From positions 2,852,001-2,916,000 of the forward strand of contig JANCIK010000004.1 in assembly GCA_028532985.1 (NCBI GenBank): a stretch of DNA of 64,000 bases. The letters are read 5' to 3'. This DNA is from Stropharia rugosoannulata. Taxonomy: Eukaryota; Basidiomycota; Agaricomycetes; Agaricales; Strophariaceae. Each line of letters begins with the position of its first letter. The first letter of the stretch is position 1. A program made the translations under genes and the position numbers. Under the pieces are notes generated by a model. That model worked only from the letters and a program-made list of their open reading frames with translations, had not been told where the DNA came from and searched no databases. This document shows positions 44,895 through 55,465 of the stretch, in pieces.

Positions 44895-46966
44895 GAGGCC
44901 TTTTATTTCAGGTTTCTCTTTTCTCCGGCATTCAGTTTCTCGTCGTAGACCGTCGCGTGTTTCCTCCTCCGATGCTCCCATCGCCTCTCTTCTTTTTACA
45001 CCTCGTCGCGCTCACACATACTGGTACTTGCAGATGTGCTAATCTCATTACGTGTTACATATCAGGTAGTGTAAATACCCTCTATACATGTTACGTCGGA
45101 TCCCGCCTTCCATTTATAAATCTACCTTTTCTTGGTTCGTCCTGACTGCTGCCAGCAACTCTTTCACTGCTCATTTTCGCTGCCTCGGACATAACTTGGC
45201 GACACTCCTTCAGACAGTCAACGTCGATGCTTATTCTGTACGTGCTGAACATTGAATTGGCAGAGTTAAATTGGAGAGAACTCCCATATGCGAGTTCGTA
45301 CGTAATAGTATTTACGTACCGGGGCCGTGTATGAGAGCACATATGATATACCTGCAAATTCTGACGTGTTTGATGCGCCGCCTCGCGGCAAGCAGACGTT
45401 TTGCAATGAGAAAGACATCGCTGGGTAGATTGATAGTGAGGCTGAAAATAATAAGTTGCCGAGGACAGATTGGAAGAATAGAGAAGGTTTCTCCGTGGGC
45501 CAGCTAGATGTACCAGGAGAAGCTAGGAGAAGATACCGAGTGAAAACGGGAGCCATAGTTAGCCTTATCGATGACAAGGTCCGATTGTTGGCGAAAGGCG
45601 GACGCCCTGCACACAAGTCAGTTTTTAGCGCCCATGGCCAGATGATACGATGAAAAGAATGAGGTTCCGCGCAGTCGAAAGGAGGTTTCCGCTAAAACTC
45701 GTGAGAATCATGGACGCGCATCAAAGTTGTCATGTAATACATAAGACCAGAAGCCCCCATTTACCTATTCTGGGATATAATGAAGGCTTAGTGCAAGTCA
45801 TGTCAAGACCCAAGACCACTGTGTCGTCCTAAAGTGAAGTTAGAAACGCCGAAAGACGAGAAAAGTCATAAAGCGCTATAGGCGGGAGAGAGTGCTGGAG
45901 AAGCATAAACTTCGTACAGCGCCCGCAGAGACAGGAGCGATCTGCACGGAAAGATGCCATGGGCATGTCACCGATAGAAAAACCAGTGTTTAGCAAACAC
46001 ACCATTTAATCCATCATCCAATGATATCTAATCGATGCAGATGTCAGCGATGAGACATGATGGTCGTTGATTGATATGTGGATACAGCTTGAGAAAGTCA
46101 TGCCGGATATGTGGTGGGAATGGGGGATAAGTGGGAATGGAAGCCGGCTACTGCGGCGATAGCGTTGAATGACGGGATGTCATTTCGCTTAAACGATGAA
46201 CAGACGCGCCTGAAAGCCAAGATGAACGAGCAGGAGACCTAGCGCAGAGTTGAAGATAAAAGTCTTGACCGTGAAAGGGCAAGAGAGCACTATGAAAGCA
46301 GTTGAGAAGTATGGAAAGCTGGAGACATTGCACGGAAATGACCAATCAGAGACTGAGTAAGTACGTGTTTTCAAGATCCGCCAGGTTCCGCCCAGCATTG
46401 CTGGAAAGCTCATATGGCCCGAGCGCTGCCGTTTACCCGAAATAGACAACGGATAGATGACAAAAAAGTTTGCGGAATGCTTGCAAGGAGCGGTATGGAG
46501 CGCAAAGTCTGCAGCCTGGGTGGCCAAGGGAAGGAGCTTCAGCTCGAGAACAAGGGATTGTGATGGTTTTAGTTCAAGGGGATAGTTGTCAGGTTGATAG
46601 GGGTCGTCAGGGCGGTTGCCATCCAAACGTGGCAGACTAAGCTCGCAAGGGAGAGAGGCGGCTGGAGCAGGCGGCGGGGCAGGCGGCGGGGCATCAGAGG
46701 CGGTGAGATGGATGAGTTGGAGGCGATCCGGGGGCGGATGATGGGGAGGAGGAAGAAGAGCGCAGAAAAGATGGGGAGGCGGTGTGTAGAAAGGGCCGCC
46801 GTGTGTACCTTGAGGAGACAAAGCAAGAGGGGTTACGTAACGGGTGACTGACTCGGATGGCGGAGTTTGAAAATGCAGACATATATAAGAGCGCTGTTGG
46901 CAGTCCGAAATCGCCCTCTTCCCCCCCAACCTAAACATTCCCACGCTCAATTTTTTTTGAACCATC
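44895..46966. other. 2.1 kb without a supported gene
   Basis: Open frames occur on both strands, the longest being 259 codons on the minus strand (46189-46968). That frame runs across the TATA box of the TBP gene and its composition (Pro/Ser/Leu) reflects base skew. A minus-strand stretch around 45480-45380 (SDVFLIAKRLLAARRRIKHV in one frame) looks somewhat protein-like, but I could not extend it through splice sites. Confidence 0.4.
46882..46888 (+). promoter_or_regulatory. TATA box of the TBP gene
   Basis: TATATAA lies 85 bp upstream of the TBP ATG, with a pyrimidine-rich stretch (CCCTCTTCCCCCCC) between, typical of a transcription start region in basidiomycetes. Confidence 0.6.
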
Positions 46967-48173
46967 ATGTCTTTTGCGTTGCCCGCCCGTCAGATCACCT
47001 TTGGACGTTCCAATGTCAATCAGCAGCAACAACCGTATCAGTTCCAGCAGCCCCCGCAGCCCCAACAGCACCAGCTCGCTTTGCCCGGCGGTGCCACTTT
47101 TGTTCAGCCTCAGCAGCCCACTGGCCTCGCGCTGCCAGGTCCTTCTCCTCTTTCCAACTCGTACACCCAGTCCCAGGCACAAGCTAAGACCTTTAATGCT
47201 CCTGTGACTGCAGCCACCACTGCTGCTCCCAACGCGGTCGCTGGCCCGTCCACGCCACCCGCGTCTCAGGTACCTTCCACACCAGCTGCCTTGACACTCG
47301 AGCAGCAGCACATCACGGCTGTTGAAGGCATCGTGCCCACTCTCCAGAACATTGTCGCCACCGTGAATCTGGACTGCCGCCTTGATCTAAAGACCATCGC
47401 GCTTCACGCGAGGAATGCTGAATATAATCCCAAGGTTGGTAAACATATTTCATTCTAACACGCGACATGTCGAACTGTTGTTGTTTGTTCGCATGTGTGT
47501 AGCGTTTTGCAGCAGTCATCATGCGTATTCGTGACCCGAAGACGACGGCTCTCATCTTCGCATCGGGCAAGATGGTCGTGACAGGCGCAAAGTCCGAGGA
47601 CGATTCGCGTCTGGCATCGCGCAAATACGCGCGTATTGTGCAGAAACTCGGCTTCGACGCCAAGTTTTCCGAGTTCAAGATCCAGAACATCGTCGGCAGT
47701 TGTGATGTCAAATTCCCCATTCGCTTGGAGGGACTGGCTTACAGCCACGGACAATTTAGCAGCTACGAGCCTGAGGTATGTATTAAAGGGTATTGTCATG
47801 ATGACTTATATCTCATCCACTTGCTAGCTGTTCCCTGGTCTTATCTATCGTATGATCAAGCCGAAGGTAGTTCTGCTAATCTTCGTATCGGGAAAAATTG
47901 TCTTGACGGGTGCTAAAGTGAGTAACTCTCTTCCTTTTGATATTCCGAGGCATCGTCGTGTCGGAACATACACGTATTGCGTGCCTCTTGGCTAGCAAAG
48001 TGTTGTGGACACTGGCGATGTCTATGAAGGCTTGATATGCCTTCTGGATGCAGTGGACCCGGTTCGAATCCATCCGCTGACCTTCATTTTCTCTCGACCT
48101 TCAGGTCAGGGAAGAGATTTACACTGCCTTCAACACGATATATACTGTATTGTGCGAGTTCCGCAAACCTTAA
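46967..48173 (+). CDS. TBP: TATA-binding protein
   Basis: Four exons (46967-47434, 47503-47775, 47828-47917, 48105-48173) give 299 residues. TBP nucleates transcription by all three nuclear RNA polymerases. The N-terminal 110 or so residues are Gln/Pro/Ala/Ser-rich. The C-terminal saddle has both direct repeats: [70 protein letters not shown], and then [42 protein letters not shown], ending with the stirrup sequence [36 protein letters not shown]; the motifs are quoted in pieces. The DNA-intercalating Phe pairs and the basic helix are intact. The last intron is 187 nt, against about 50-70 for the others. Confidence 0.97.
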
Positions 48174-48946
48174 TTCGGCTCTTGCACGTTGTACCTCCTA
48201 CCACCATCCCCTCACCAGTCCCACCCGGCCTCGTCGTGTCACCTCTTGGTGACCGACAATGATTCGACTTCCAATGACATCGCTTCGCATCGGGCGTGTC
48301 GCGCGAGGCGGGCACAGAAAATACCTTAAAATAATGTCCGGAAAAGTTGGATTGTAGTGCACGTCCGCTTTCCCGCTTCTTCGACGTCGAGCTCGCTCCG
48401 TCATGTTAGCGTTGGGTTTTTGACATTACGATAATTTTATACACACATGGCTTCTTTTCTTACATGCATTCATCATCATCCCCCATCCATTCAAGGACTC
48501 GCAAAATCATACATATTACAACCTCATCATAAATACATTTTCTGTACATAGCATCAGTCAATACAGTGACGTTCACCATTCATCTGCTTTTTTTTTCTTG
48601 CGTATATGCAGATCATGAATGATAATAAAATTATTTTCGTTTTGCTCGTCATTCACCTTGATGGACCTGGTCACGTCCGCGAAATGCACGTTGATGTGCC
48701 AACAATTTTTCTGTCATCTTATTGCACAGATCCTTAGGACCTCTCATTCTCTCCTTTACAGGTTTGAAACGGTGAGCATACCATGACGCCGAAACTTGTA
48801 GTTGGTGTGGATCAGTCTTGTTCACAATTTCGACTTGGGGGCCTTAAACGCGGCAGCCATGGATTGCACTGCCCTGTTCTCTTCTCTTCGTAGAGCAGGC
48901 CTCGTCTCCTTTCCCTCGTTTACGCCTCGGTGGTTGGTTGTTCATA
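48174..48946. other. Spacer between TBP and the GH5 gene
   Basis: About 0.8 kb with no supported gene. T-rich stretches (48590-48600) and the probable TBP polyadenylation region (AATAAAATTATT near 48624-48635) are visible. Confidence 0.45.
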
Positions 48947-50992
48947 ATGGTCAATATATCGTCGGTTCAAATTGCCTCGCTGCTCACGTATAACTTGACG
49001 TCGATCGTTTACAAGCCTGCGCCAAACTGGACTGGGACAGTGATTTTACCAAACGCAACGTCAACCCTCCCGCTGGCAGGAAATGGGTCTAAAATGACCA
49101 AAGAAGCTTCCGTAGTCTCGTATGACTCACAGAACGTCTTGCAAGGAAACAGCATGCGTCACTCGGGCAACACCTCTGACACGGCCTCGGACTCGGCTTC
49201 GGGCAACGCATCTTCGACGACGTCGAGTTCATGCAGTGTGGCTCCGTATGATGCTCCGCCGATTGGCGACCAGGAATTTCCGCCATACGATCAGACGACA
49301 GCAAATGTGTACCGGTACAGACAGCAGCGATCGGTCAATCTGGGGTCGTGGTGCGTGCATCTCGAGTCTTTCATGCTAACATTACGAAGTTGAAGCATGT
49401 ATGCGCGCGATACAGGTTCGTACACGAGAACTGGATGACTCCGTCCCTGTTCAGCTGCGCCGGAGGCAAGAAGCTGGCCGAAATGGATATCGCGAACGGG
49501 TGGGGATCGCCCGCAGGCGCGCAGGCCGCGCTGGAACGCCACTGGGATACGTTCATCAATGAGTCAGACTTCCAGTACCTCGCAAGTATCGGGATCAACA
49601 CTGTGCGCATCCCGCTGGGGTACTGGAATCTTGGCTCGCAGTTTACGGTCGGGACGCCGTTCGCGTCCGTCGCGTCTGTGTACGCGAATAGTTGGCCGCG
49701 CGTCGTGCGCGCGGTAAACCAGGCAGAGAGAATGGGACTCGGTGTGCTGCTCGACCTGCACGGTGCGGTGGGGAGCCAGAACGGACAGCCGCATTCGGGT
49801 GTGTCGGACGGGCAAACAGGTCTCTTCGCGAGTCAGGATAATATTGATAAAACGATCGCCGTGCTTACCTTCCTGGCGGAACGTTTCTCTCAAGCGCACA
49901 ATATCGTTGGTATCCAAATTCTCAATGAGCCTGTGTTTGACGATGGGTTGATAGCCTTCTGTTAGTGCTAACTTCTCTTTCATTCCATTCAGGACTTATG
50001 TTCTTTTCGACTTCTAGATATTCGTGCTATAGACGCGATACGCCGAACTACGCCAAATGCGATGACACTCCCTCTTTACTTGCACGACGGCTTTCAAATT
50101 GACCGATTTTCTGACTTTGTCGCCAATAGGACGGATTTTGTAGTGCAAGACCACCATTCTTACTTCGTTTTCTCCCCCGATGACCAGAAAGAGTCGGCTA
50201 CGCAGCATACAGTGGGTGTGGAGGGAGCTATAGCCCAATCATTGCATAATGTGTCGCGCAAAGTTCAACGTAACTTGGTCGTTGATGAGTGGTCGTGTGC
50301 CCTCACTCCACAGAGCCTCGAGAACAATAGCGATGTTAATCAGGCCCGCAAGGATTTCTGCACGGAGCAGATGCGAGTATACGCCAATGCGACTGCTGGG
50401 TGGAGCTTCTGGGGTGCGCTTGGGAACTTTTCTTCCTTTCTAATGAGCCTTGACACTGATTTACGTTTTAGCATACAAGAAGGAGGACTGTGTAACCGAT
50501 CCTGGCTGGTGTTTTACAGCAGCCGTAGGCAAGAGCCTGCCGCATACTTTCTTCACTTTTAAGCATAAGAAAGCAGGCAACCAAAAAGGCGCTTACTATA
50601 ACCCCGTTAACGATACATCGGACACTATTTTCATGCCTACAATGTCAATGAATCTGCTGAATACCATAGGGATTCCGCGGGAGGCAGCGAAGCCGGGTCA
50701 ACCCAGCTTGGCTCATCGGTTCTATGCCATTCATAATCGCAGGGATAATAACAACGACACACTCTCCGTCGCATTGAATCAGTCTAGTACACGCGGATAT
50801 ACCGATGGAATGAACACTGCTAACATATTTGCAACTTACCTATCTGAGCTTGGATTCATTTCGCAGTTCATTAGGGATGCGATTCGCGTTGCAGGTCCCC
50901 AGCTTATAGAGCCAGGTACGGAGCACGCGTACCATAGCGGGTTCGTTCAGGGTCTTAAGGAAGGGGAGACTATCGCGAAGAGTAGCCAGTGA
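48947..50992 (+). CDS. GH5-family exo-beta-1,3-glucanase-like protein
   Basis: Four exons (48947-49350, 49416-49960, 50018-50413, 50472-50992) give 621 residues. After an N-terminal Ser/Thr-rich stretch of about 125 residues, the GH5 barrel begins with RSVNLGSWFVHENWMTPSLF, a beta-glucanase (EXG1-like) opening. It continues with ASIGINTVRIPLGYWNLG, LGVLLDLHGAVGSQNG, VGIQILNEPVFDD (acid/base Glu in NEP), VVQDHHSYFVFSP and NLVVDEWSCAL (nucleophile Glu). After the final barrel motif GWSFWAYK comes an extra C-terminal domain (about 160 residues, NPVNDTSDTIFMPTMSMNLL, EPGTEHAYHSGFVQGLKEG). The chosen ATG gives no signal peptide, so an upstream exon or unconventional localisation is possible. It probably acts on beta-1,3-glucan of the fungal wall. 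Confidence 0.85.
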
Positions 50993-51464
50993 AGTGTGAA
51001 GTGTTATGGATTTACATGTAGTTGATGCTGAATTTTCGCCCCACTTTCGTGAATTGCCCTGCATCACTCATTATGAGAAGAAAGTCCATGATAGCACGGA
51101 ATTTCGTGATTTGCGCAGCTCAAAGCTCGATAGTCAAGTGCCCTCCGCGAGATGTCTTATTCACTGGCCGCTTGGGATCGGGTGAGCGGGCGCTGCGGGC
51201 GGGCAGACGGCGAGCAGACGGAATATGCCGATACAGCCGACGGCTTGTGGCAGCGCACGCGCGACCTTGGCGCGACCTTTGTCTCAACGCTTTCGATAAA
51301 ACAATGAAAAGCAATCGGATTCGACTAAAGGTGCTCAATTCCTTTCTGTCTGTGCTTCCCTAAAGATGAGCTGTGCGGTATTGTTATGGAGTTTTCAGAA
51401 AGCTTAAATACCGCATACTTCACATCTTAAAGCCTTCAAGTTCCTGGCTTGTGTATCCAACACT
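50993..51464. other. Intergenic, no gene recognised
   Basis: About 470 bp with a GC-rich patch around 51170-51280. No gene is supported. It holds the promoter of the next gene. Confidence 0.4.
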
Positions 51465-52911
51465 ATGCCGTCGCTACTCGACCTTCCTCCAGAGATTCTA
51501 TATAATGTTCTCGGCGAGGTGATTGCCAACTACATAGAGAAGGCCATCACTTCTCCTCCTGTCGATGGCTGGGAGACACTCGACTCTGAACTGCAATCTG
51601 AATGGTTTACGGACGAGGAAGACTCGGATGGTCAAGCTGATGTCGAACCACACATCACAGGCGAAGATGATTCGCACGATTTCTCGACTTACTTTGAAGT
51701 CAATGATGAGATCTCAAGCGCTGTCTCGTACAGCCCACTCGCCTCATACTACGATTCTGAGGACGCGGCGGTCAGTTCTATGGACAATAACTTCGACGGC
51801 GGTGCAACATCGTTGTGGGTTTCTGAACAGGGAAACCAGTCTGACCCGCAGAACATGCTGGAATTTAGGCTTTATATTTGGGATGTTCTCGAGCAACGAG
51901 AGATGCTTCCGCGGAATGACATCGCACATTTGCTCTCCGTGTCTCGATATGTCAGGGAAGTGACTATGAAGTTGCTCGAGGACTCCCTTGGAGTTGAGCG
52001 GACATCCGAACGAAGGTCATTTTACTCATTCTTCCGCTGAGTCTATATTGACAGTTCATAGTCTAAGCCGCAATCCATGGCCTCTACTCCGTTGTCTGCG
52101 CAGGCACTATCGCTTGGCACACACCCAGCCTTTCGAACTCCCTCCGCCTGACTACCCGTTGAGAATAACGCCCCTCGTCGAATGTTATCTTCGGCTTGCG
52201 GATCTCGCATATAACCTGCGACAGATGCGCACCCTGATTTATATGGACCCCCGTGATAGTCAGCAAGAGGTGTACAACATGCTGAATCTCAGTAGCATTG
52301 CTGAAGATATCCCGCAACTGGTCTTCCAGCCGAGAATCAGAAGAAGAGTGCACGCTCTGCTGGTGCATATGCGACGTTGTAAGTTGGATGTCACTGAAAA
52401 ATCTTGTACATGTATTAACTCTTTCAGTTATATCCGTGTCTATGTATTGTGCGGATATAACATGTGCCTACCGAAGTATATTCTCCCTCAAAGGGACGTC
52501 CCGGAATCCATGGTTCATGATCCATGAAGTAAGTTTATATGAGCGTCCATTTGGAGAGTACATAGTAATAACTGTCATCAGGATAAAATTCCGGCTTTCA
52601 CTAAGGCCATTCAAGCTTTCGTTCAATTCGACCACAAGCATATGGACAGGAAAGCATATCCTGAACTTCCTGGTCCATTGGTTGATGTGAGTCCTCGGTG
52701 AATGCTGGAAATCAATTGTTTTTTTGACACACGATTTTCGTAGCTGACTGGCGTTGTCAAGACTTTGCACACTGTCAAGAAGTTGAAATATATTTCGGAG
52801 TTCAGGAGGAAGAAAGAGATTATGTTGTCTACAGCCGAAGCTAGCAAACTTCTGGGGAAATGGAAATTGCGCGCAGAATTGTCTTCGTATTTAGTATTTG
52901 AGGATTCGTGA
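51465..52911 (+). CDS. Uncharacterised protein with F-box-like N-terminus (413 residues)
   Basis: I do not recognise the family. Five exons (51465-52015, 52062-52378, 52428-52528, 52582-52686, 52744-52911) sum to 414 codons with good splice sites throughout. The N-terminus MPSLLDLPPEILYNVLGEVI resembles the first helix of an F-box. It is followed by an acidic Asp/Glu/Ser-rich insert (residues about 45-125) and by DIAHLLSVSRYVREVTMKLL, which could be the rest of the F-box-type fold. The C-terminal half is helical and basic (RIRRRVHALLVHMRR, VVKTLHTVKKLKYISEFRRKKEI). It is unrelated by eye to the F-box family at 17-40 kb. An adaptor for a ubiquitin ligase is possible but weakly supported. Confidence 0.75.
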
Positions 52912-53191
52912 TTTACGTGTACTTAATTTTCCTGCTTCTCTTCTCAAATCCCGTTTGTCCACAGTTTGTACCATACTCTACTTGATGCGGTATTGAGCGT
53001 CGTAATGGGCTCAGCGCGTGACGTCATAGGCGATGGTCGCCATAGCTCCAGTCTTTGACTCGCGTATTGGGTCACTCTGGACTCCAAACATATATCGAAT
53101 AAGATCTACAAGCATAGTTACCCACACTTTCAACTCTCACCTTCACCTGAAGACACGAAGATTACATTAGCACTCACCCAACTGACATATC

Positions 53192-53938
53192 ATGCCTGCC
53201 GGTAAGTCACACAACTTAGGACAATCACAGCCTGTTACTGTGCGTCGTCGTTCACAATAATCGAGTTATAAATGTCGTGGCTTGACAGGAAAAAAGCGCA
53301 CTGCTGAAGACTCTAAAGAGCATGATACCGAACGCGCGCCTAAGGTTTCTAAAACGGCAAAGAATGGCGGCAACGCAAACTCGAAAACGGACGACAAAGT
53401 ATATCTTTACCTTTGACCCCATGTACTAAAACTGAAAGGTCCCTTAGCCTAAGATGACTCCTGCTGAATTCAAAGAAAAGGCACTCCCGCTACATGTCAT
53501 GCTTACCCACACACCGCCAAGTATCCTTAAGGATGGACTCATCGAGGAAGATGGGACTGAAGAGAAAGTGCCAGTGGGAGCCGATGCTCCTTCTAATGAC
53601 GTCGGTACAGTAGGAACTTTGACACTTATCCCGAGCTCTTTCAGCACAGGAAGCTATGGGTGGAAAGGGAATAAGAGGGTCACTGTCGAGCTTCAAGCTG
53701 GAGAGATCGGGCCAGACGGGACGAGAGAGAAGGTTCAGGTCATGCTAACGTGCGTTCTATAATGTTATTTTAAGGACTGTCTCTTCACTTTACTCTCCTA
53801 CTTAGGATCAACGCTACTGTCTTGGGAAGCAAGCCGGAGAAAGGAGCTAAAGGGAAAGCAGGGAAGGAAGAAGCTGAAGAGGACTCAGAAAACCTGGAGG
53901 CCCCTGATATTAAAAGCTCAGCTGACGCTACAGAGTGA
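53192..53938 (+). CDS. Uncharacterised nuclear-type small protein (184 residues)
   Basis: Four exons (53192-53201, 53289-53398, 53448-53749, 53806-53938) sum to 185 codons; the first exon is only 10 nt. The start MPAGKKRTAEDSKEHDTERAPK is strongly basic and resembles a nuclear localisation signal. A folded-looking core follows (EFKEKALPLHVMLTHTPPSI, VGTLTLIPSSFSTGSYGWKGNKRVTVEL, KVQVMLTINATVLGSKP), probably all-beta, and then an acidic tail (GKEEAEEDSENLEAPD). I do not know a named family. It converges with the phosducin-like gene, the two stops being only 71 bp apart. Confidence 0.78.
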
Positions 53939-54009
53939 AAGCGCTTGTATTAGCATTATTTGTATTTAATGATGGTTAACGACGATGCTCCTGACGCGCT
54001 AAGCTTCGG

Positions 54010-54982
54010 TTACATGTCGAACTCAAATTCTGAATCTGAATCGTCTTTCTTTTGTGCTGATCTGATGTTTTTGGGCGCCCGCACGTTTGTCGATGTTGCA
54101 GCAGACTTCATCCTCGACGACGGATCATCGTCTTCGAAATCATCTGAGTCCGAGCCGTCCTCGCGGCGCGCAGACGGGCCTGGCCGTTCAGGTAGATCCA
54201 GAGCCTCGGTCACCAGCAAGATCGCCTCAAGTTCTGCGAGCGTATCAGACATGCTCATCATGCGGGCCATAGAGCAACTCACCTTCCAAACGACGATCCC
54301 TATCAGCTCCCCAACCAATGATCTGGTTCCGTATCTCTCCTTTCCTGTATACAATGATCATAGGCACGCGGGATTCAGGCAGATTTGGTATGCATTTGTC
54401 GCCCACGATGGACACGAATTTCGTGCGTGTGTACCGTTGTGCTAGCGTACGGATGTGCTGGAATGTGCGCTCGCTTCTGGGCAGACTATGGTTCGACAAG
54501 AACGGTTAGGTAACGCTCAAGGACGTATCCCAAACAGCCACATACCCGTCTTTGTACAGGAGGCAGACGACGCCCGTCCCTCGCTCCTTGTCGTCGTCCT
54601 CTTCATTGATCTTGCTAGCCTCAGTGACCTCCCGCGTATAGTCTTCCCGTCCAATCGGATAGACACGCCCGAAGCGCGCCCTGGCTTGATCTCGACGCAG
54701 TTCTTCTATCCGCTTTTTCCTATACATCGCAATCATACGCTCCGTCTCGTCGTCTGGCGCATCATCAGCCAGTTCCTGAAGATCTTTGATATCGAATTCG
54801 TTCAGTACATCGTCGAGTGACGGGGAAGGCGGAGGGGACGGTGAGGGGGGCGTGGGCTCTCGCGGCGGCAAGATGCCGTGCTTCCTCAGTGCGTCATTGC
54901 TATCTTCACCGATGAGAATGAAGCATGCCACCTAAAAAGATGGAACGCACAATTCTGTGTCTTCGTTTGGGTTTATGGACAT
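54010..54982 (-). CDS. Phosducin-like protein (PLP2 type)
   Basis: Phosducin-like proteins are thioredoxin-fold co-chaperones of the CCT chaperonin, acting on actin, tubulin and G-beta folding. Exon 1 (54982-54951) encodes MSINPNEDTEF. An intron ending GATAG continues in phase into NDALRKHGILPPREPTPPSPSP (from 54899). The helix EFDIKDLQELADDAPDDETERMIAMYRKKRIEELRRDQ is followed by FGRVYPIGREDYTREVTEAS. The thioredoxin core follows (GTGVVCLLYKDG, RTFQHIRTLAQRYTRTKFVSI, CIPNLPESRVPMIIVYRKGEIRNQIIGWGAD), and the last exon adds an acidic tail ending SEFEFDM. Motif order and length (about 250 residues) fit PLP2 rather than phosducin or PLP1. No defects are seen. Confidence 0.92.
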
Positions 54983-55465
54983 GGTTGATGGTAAAGAAGA
55001 TCCAGGCTGATCAAGGCTTTCGGACTTACACAGCGTCGGCGACTGGAGTCAGAACAATTAAAAAGCAAGAGTAAGCACTCATTAGACCTGAACCTCAGGG
55101 GTCCTAGTAATTAACAAAAACAGTTTTCAGTCGGACTGCGCATGAGTTCCCTGGTTCTGCGGCAACTGGAGGACGGATGACAAAGAGTCTAGCTACGGAC
55201 TGGTAGACGCTCGGACACTGCCGGACCGCAGTCCATCGTCCGGTTCCAATTCTATTTCGACGCGTTGCAGCACGTTCAGAAGGACGCGCTGATTGCCACC
55301 TCGCAGCCTCCAGGCAGTGCTATGAATGGACCGGCGCTTGATTATCTACCACCACGACAATCTCCGCGTTCTGCGATTTTGGTCATTCTCAAGCTTGCAA
55401 GTTCGCCTTGAAGCGGCCCAGCTCGAAAATCACCGCCTACTGCAAATTACGGTGCCGGGCCTCCG
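54983..55465. promoter_or_regulatory. Divergent spacer, phosducin-like / Dicer
   Basis: 483 bp separate the two start codons. It must hold both promoters. No TATA box is evident. Upstream non-coding exons of either gene cannot be excluded. Confidence 0.4.

Noticed and set aside
46189..46968. A 259-codon minus-strand open frame ending at the TBP start.
   Set aside because: No motif; it crosses the TBP TATA box and leader, and its Pro/Ser/Leu bias reflects base skew of the promoter.
48061..48071. A perfect tRNA B-box (GGTTCGAATCC) inside the last TBP intron, suggesting an intronic tRNA gene.
   Set aside because: The flanking bases do not form a T-stem (only two of five pairs possible) and no acceptor or D-stem can be drawn; treated as chance.
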